A stretch of DNA of 64,000 nucleotides from Dioscorea cayenensis subsp. rotundata. Taxonomy: Eukaryota > Streptophyta > Magnoliopsida > Dioscoreales > Dioscoreaceae. Position 1 is the first letter of the stretch. Each line of letters opens with the position of its first letter. A program made the translations under genes and the position numbers. Location of the stretch: contig NC_052489.1 in NCBI RefSeq assembly GCF_009730915.1, positions 9,928,333 to 9,992,332 on the forward strand, written 5' to 3'. Positions 59,801 through 64,000 of this stretch are shown one piece after another. The notes beneath the pieces were generated by a model. That model was not told the DNA's origin. It made no database searches and saw only the letters and a list, made by a program, of their open reading frames with translations.

Positions 59801-60252
59801 TACTAACTTCAATCAGTACAGCTCTAGATGCTAATCACTCCACATGCAAGAGTACTCAGTCTTAAAATGCTATAGTATCGTGACCTAGTTTTCTTCTCTT
59901 TTTCACCTAAATTGTATCTTCGTGTCTTCCGTGGCATTTTCGTGCCTTGCAAAGCAAATAACACATGATAAAGTAGAAAACAGGCATCAATTCTTATAAA
60001 AATACATGCTAGATACATCAAATATATACACTATAATACATACATTTAGACACTTATCATTGCCCCACTTGATTCTCAAGGTTATGCAAAGAAGCGGTGT
60101 GCCTGCGAAGTGTAGCCTCAACTGATTGAAACCTTGTATTTGATGATTGCACAAATCTAGTTAAGGCCTTCTCCAAATCGGTTATTCGGGTCTCCAAACC
60201 AGAAACTCAGTTCTCCATGTTTGGGGCTTGTTGTTGTTGGAAACCCGGTGGC
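56880..60252 (-). pseudogene. Element X gag-protease, split and truncated
   Basis: The N-terminal capsid part is deleted: the piece begins at 60252 (PPGFQQQ region), continues to 60060, is interrupted by a family-3 remnant (58108-60059), and resumes at 58107 with SLPSNTETNPSEHVK. At about 57595 one base is missing in the protease site (LTDSG then ASIN), a frameshift that destroys the active-site frame. LILGRPFLQTSKAMID lies at about 57380 and the C-terminus MGKRATFIYEPL at about 56890. RT and integrase are absent, with the same downstream wording as in B. Confidence 0.85.
58108..60059 (-). mobile_element. Family-3 LTR element remnant (LTR, short interior, LTR scrap)
   Basis: The inverted LTR starts at TGATAAGTGTC (60059 and again 59553). 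59868-60059 repeats 59372-59553 closely (same 'tcttccgtggcatt', 'aaaatacatgctagatacatc'). The 3' LTR is 58108-59553, preceded on the minus strand by a polypurine-like 'ggtgtggggatac' at 59554-59570. About 300 bp of interior remain, with no coding. The remnant interrupts gag of X; a few gag codons are lost at the site and no target duplication is seen. Confidence 0.75.
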
Positions 60253-61584
60253 CCTAGATGCTAAAATCACTTTAACGCTTAACTCCATTGCACTCACAAC
60301 TAAGCCCAAGTGGAAGGTCATCCCTTAGCCCATTTATGCTATTATGACCACAAAGAACTTGAGGAATTAGAGGTAGAATAAATCACACCGGAGGGGAAAG
60401 GGGACGCTCCGCTATCTCTCAACTCACTCTATCAACCCTCTCCAATCTAGCTTTGTCTAACTCTCGTGGTGTGTCACTCACTCACAAGGGTTACCAACAA
60501 GAACTCTCAACCCTAGTGTCACTCTAAGGGAGTATTCATACAATCAATGCATTTAAGATTGGAACTCAATAAAAACATCAATTAATGAAAGCATAATAAC
60601 AAGGTTCAATGAAACAAATACATCCTAGGGTTCACAATCCAAGTACCCACTAGGGGGTTTATCTCTCCATGGAGCTAATTACAATTAATGAAATTGAATG
60701 TAAAGGCAATGAATCCATAGAAAACCCCCTCGATAGTCATGATGATGGTCTTGTGGAGAGTCATCTACTCGTTCAAAGGTCCCTTTGTCCGGCCTAGGAT
60801 ATACCTCGCCGGATCAGTGCCGAAGAAAGCTCTCCCACTAACCTTCTTCCAAATAGAGTGCGATGTCAGAGGCGTAGAATCTCTCCCAATCCCTAGCTAA
60901 TACCTCTCAAAACCATAGCCGCAGCCCTCTCTCAAGTTGGGGAAAGGATGGAGAAAAGAATCCTGAAATCGGGGCTGAAATCGGCCTTAAATAGGTCTGG
61001 AATCGGGAATCCACACACCCATGTGAATATTTCACATGGACCTTGTGGAATTAACGAACAGGCGTGTGGCTTCTCTGGATAACTCCTTTGGCCTGTCGTG
61101 AACAGTACCTGCTACAATATTTTCCTACAGTGCCCTGCTACAGTCCCGATCCGAAAACACTCCCGAAACCATGCTTTCATCAAGGTAATGTAAATGGGCA
61201 CATGTTTACGTCGTAGATCGCTTTGCTTCTTCAATGAACGGCCGCGTTGGTGGAGATCTTGTTGCACATGCACAAGTCGAAATACTTAGAATGTGACTGC
61301 TTCTTTTCACATCCAAATTATTGTGCTAGCTTGAATACAAGGAGGTTGGCACACAGTCTAGTATCTTGAACTCGACTTATGTCTTCGCATTTGAACCTTC
61401 TCAAGATTTCCTCCAAATGGTGCACTCATGATCTACATTGGCTTCTTTCTCTAAGATTCGGCTTCACAACCCTATATGAATGAAAGTAACATAAATACAC
61501 ACATATTAATGTTAAAACCTGATAAAAGTAATGCTCATCATAAGGAAAGAACACTTCGTATTCTTATCACACAAACACTTATTA
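60253..61584 (-). mobile_element. 5' LTR of element X, missing its 3' end
   Basis: Starting abruptly at 60253 inside the LTR ('ctagatgctaaaatcac' block) and running to the LTR start (inverted TAATAAGTG) at 61584. The junction gag/LTR reads GGTGGCCCTAGATG, sharing GCCC with both parents. About 540 bp of LTR, the PBS and the first ~290 codons of gag are deleted. GAGCT follows at 61585-61589. Confidence 0.8.
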
Positions 61585-62122
61585 GAGCTTCTCGGCATCT
61601 GCAAGGTATTTGTTGCTCAAGGAGCCCCTTGCTGTAGTATCAAGGAGCTAACGAGTCTGATAGTTCAAACTATTACACAACATCTGTACCCTCATCCAAG
61701 AGGAGAAACCATGATGAGGGTATTTTTTTAGAAGGTCCTTGAACCTTTCATGTGCTTTCAAAAGTGTTTCAGAGTCATCTTGCCTGAACACTGAAATCTC
61801 TTATCTTGGTATGGCTACCTTGTTTGGTGGGAAGTATCTAGCGAGGAACTTCTCCGCCATCTCCTTCAATGTGGTAATCGATCCGAGAGCCAAGGAAGTA
61901 AGCCATCTGTAAGCTTAGGTAGATCTGATGGAAGTGGGATAGATGAGCATGTGGGTCTTCATCGGCCAGACCATCAAATTGCACTAAATTCTGTACCATC
62001 CCGATTGTGCTTGCTTTAATCTCAAAAATATTTGCTGGCACTATCAGTGCTTGTAGACTAAACTCTTCACTAGTGAACTCTGGCTTCTCATGATTCGATA
62101 AAGTTCTTCTAGGCTCGGCCAT
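61585..62122 (-). pseudogene. Old gag (element C), N-terminal part
   Basis: ATG at 62122-62120 (MAEPRRTLSN). Then comes gag wording PANIFEIKASTIGMVQNLVQ and LVQFDGLADEDPHAHL, then a deletion and frameshift near 61915. Capsid sequence continues to 61585 (HERFKDLLKKYPHHGF, NKYLADAEKL). It continues in frame at 41743 on the other side of element X. This is an Athila-like gag, of a different subfamily from X and B. Confidence 0.8.
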
Positions 62123-62142
62123 AACTAAAGGTTCACTAGATT

Positions 62143-63619
62143 TGAATATGTGCTTGTGTGTTAAGAATGCGAAGTATTCTTTCCTTATGATGAGCATTAC
62201 TTTTATCAGATTTTAGCGCTAATACATATGTACTTGTGTTACTTTTGTGCATGTAGGCTTGTGAAACCAAATATGAAAGAAAGAAGGCAAAGTAGACCTT
62301 GGATACACTGTTTGATGAAATCTTGGAATGAACAAATGCGAAGACACAAGTTGTGCTTGAAGATACGTGAATGTGTGGGAACCTCCATGCGTTCAAGCAA
62401 TTACAATGATTTGGAGGGGTACAAAGGCAGTCATACTTGCGTATTCTAACTTGTGCAATGATAGCAAGATTTTCACTATTGAGGCCTTTTATTAAAGAAG
62501 TGACACGATCTATGGCATAGACATGTGCCCGTTTATGTTGCCTCGATGAAAAGTGTGGGTACGGTATTATTTTTGGTAGAGTACTATAGCAAGAATTGTA
62601 GCTAATTCTTGTAACAGTTACTGTTCACAGCCCGCAAAAAATCAGAATTCCAGAGAATCCACACAGGCGTAGGGAAATTACCCACACTCGTGTGGATGCC
62701 CGATTCTAGCCCTATTTAAGCCGCGATTTAGCCCGATTTCAGGATCTTTCTTTCAATCTTTTCTCCATCTTTTGAGAAGCTGGTGGCTAGGGTTTAGAGG
62801 GGCTTTGGCAAAGCTTTTGGAGTGGTTCTACGGCTTTGACATTGCGTTTCTCTTAGAAGATAGTTATTGGGGGAGCTTTCATTGGCACCGATCCGGCAAG
62901 GTGTTCCATAAGCTTGACAAGGGGACCTTTGTAGAGGATGAGGCTACTCCACAAGACCATCAACACAAATACTGAGGGGTTTTTTTTTATGGATTACATG
63001 TTTTTACTTTTGATTTCATTATTGATTGTATTTTGTTCATGGAGAGCTAAATCCCTAGTGGGTACTTGGACTTGTAAACCCTAAGATGTTATTGTTTCAT
63101 TGACCTTTTATTATGCTTTTCTTAATTGATGTCTTTAATTGAGTTCCAATCTTGAATACTTGTTGAATGGTTTCTCCCTTAGAGTGACACTAGGCTTGAG
63201 AGTCCATCTTGGTAGCCTTTATGGATGAGTGACACACCATGAGGGTTAGACAATGCTAGATTAGAAAGGGTTGAGAGGGTGAGTCGAGAGATAGCGGAGC
63301 ATCCCCTTTCCTCTCCAGTGTGATTTATCCTACCTCCATGTTCCTAGAGTTCTTTCCGGTCATAATAGAGTGAAGTGCTAAGAGAGGAACTCCGTTGGGG
63401 CTTAGTTGCACGAGCAACAGTGTGAAGCGTTGAAGTAATCCTTAGTATCAGGGGCTTAATTGTGACTAGGGGTCTTTCGTCTGGACCAAAGGGCTAGATC
63501 TATATATAGGAATAGTGTCTATCATTTGGAATCCCTAGAGCTTCTTGTAACTGTATACAATGTGAAGTGTTGAGACTCAGTGATTTCTCCTTCAAGGCAT
63601 AGTGTAGAGTTAATCACTG
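62143..63619 (+). mobile_element. Family-1 LTR, plus orientation, interrupted
   Basis: It starts TGAATATGTGCTTGTGTG at 62143, only 20 bp upstream of the gag ATG of C, and runs through the usual LTR blocks ('ccctatttaa' at 62710, 'tggagagctaaatccctagtgggtac' at 63040) to 63619. The next LTR begins there in the middle of the 'gttaggcatag' region. The 67-86 aa frames are not genes. Confidence 0.75.
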
Positions 63620-64000
63620 ATAAGTGCTTGTGCGATAAGAATACGAAGTGTTCTTTCCTTGTGTTGAGCATTACTTTTCTCGGGTTTTAACGCTAATATG
63701 TGTGTATTTATGTTACTTTCATGCAAGTAGGATTGTGAGACCGATTATGAAAGAAAGAAGCCAATGTGGGTCATAATGCACCAATTTGTAGGAAATCTTG
63801 CTAAGGTTCAAACGCGAAGACATAGGTCGGGTTTGAGATGTGGGAATGTGTGCCAACATCCTCGTATTCGAGTTAGCACAACTATTTGGAGGGGCACAAG
63901 GGCAGTCACATTCAAGCATTCCTACTTGTGCATATAGAACAAGATCTCCACCAACATGTCCGTTATTGAAGAAGCAAAGCGATCCACAACGTAAACGTGT
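63620..64000 (+). mobile_element. Start of a further family-1 LTR, cut by window end
   Basis: TGATAAGTGCTTGTGCGATAAG at 63620 is the LTR start. The following 380 bp match the inverted 54660-55038 more closely than the X LTRs ('gtgacttttgcg'-type variants absent, 'gggcagtcacattcaagc' present). It probably inserted into the LTR beginning at 62143. The rest lies outside the window. Confidence 0.75.

Larger units (their letters stand above)
41744..61584 (-). mobile_element. Element X: Athila-like non-autonomous Ty3/gypsy element with nested insertions
   Basis: It is bounded on both sides by GAGCT (41739-41743 and 61585-61589). The 3' LTR is 41744-43608 and the remaining 5' LTR is 60253-61584. 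These two share private variants (for example 'gaatacttagaatgtgactgc' and 'ctctaagattcggcttcac') that the LTR at 53162 lacks, so they are the two ends of one insertion. Own parts are gag-protease (56880-60252, split at 58108-60059), GC-rich repeats (55570-56560), Athila ORF1-like pieces (55039-55536 and 44839-45067), a 3' region and a polypurine tract. Element B occupies most of 45068-55038. No RT or integrase was found. Confidence 0.8.

Noticed and set aside
1..64000. tRNA, rRNA or other structured RNA genes
   Set aside because: I looked for tRNA-like A/B boxes and rRNA wording and saw none I could defend; the PBS sites only mimic tRNA 3' ends. A tRNAscan/Infernal run would settle it.

Overview
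This window is nuclear DNA of a flowering plant. It has AT-rich intergenic sequence, a multi-exon gene with GT-AG introns, plant-specific gene families (Xa21/EFR-type LRR receptor kinase, UDP-glycosyltransferase, ABCB transporter) and dense, nested plant retrotransposons. I cannot name the species or say monocot or dicot with confidence. Only one gene looks intact: an ABCB13/14-like full-size ABC transporter at 32434-37500 (+), whose 11 exons join in frame to 1256 codons plus a stop.

Left part (1-11.4 kb): a fragment of an Athila-type LTR, a 1.5 kb PIF/Harbinger-like non-autonomous element, two CACTA-like termini with subterminal repeats, one exon-sized fragment of an armadillo-repeat protein on the minus strand, a 5'-truncated LINE 3' end, and a minus-strand LTR of chromovirus type.

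11.4-28.1 kb: a dead LRR receptor kinase gene built up in layers. Its LRR region is split by an L1-type LINE (12522-19093) flanked by a perfect 12-bp target-site duplication. The LINE is itself split by an 801-bp Tourist-like MITE (TTA duplication). A second Tourist-like MITE (TAA duplication) sits before the transmembrane segment. The kinase is cut off just after the glycine-rich loop by a decayed Ty3/gypsy chromovirus that has a PBS-like site, gag-pol, a chromodomain and a 3' LTR but no 5' LTR.

28.1-37.5 kb: a minus-strand relic of the C-terminal half of a UGT73-like glycosyltransferase, then 3 kb of AT-rich sequence, then the ABCB gene. Three short upstream ORFs lie in its presumed leader.

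37.5-64 kb: a nested pile of Athila-like Ty3/gypsy elements. An old gag (element C) was split by element X. The X LTR ends at 41744 and 61584 are flanked by the same 5 bp (GAGCT), although they are 19.8 kb apart. X carries a second copy, B (5' LTR 53162-55038, 3' LTR missing), a family-3 remnant and a gag/LTR deletion. B carries a solo family-2 LTR (48882-50631) with a GCGTC duplication. X and B share one layout: gag-protease, then GC-rich tandem repeats, then an Athila ORF1-like coding region, with reverse transcriptase and integrase absent. This looks like a non-autonomous lineage that copied in this form. It is the least ordinary thing I found here; I see no new defence, metabolic or regulatory system.
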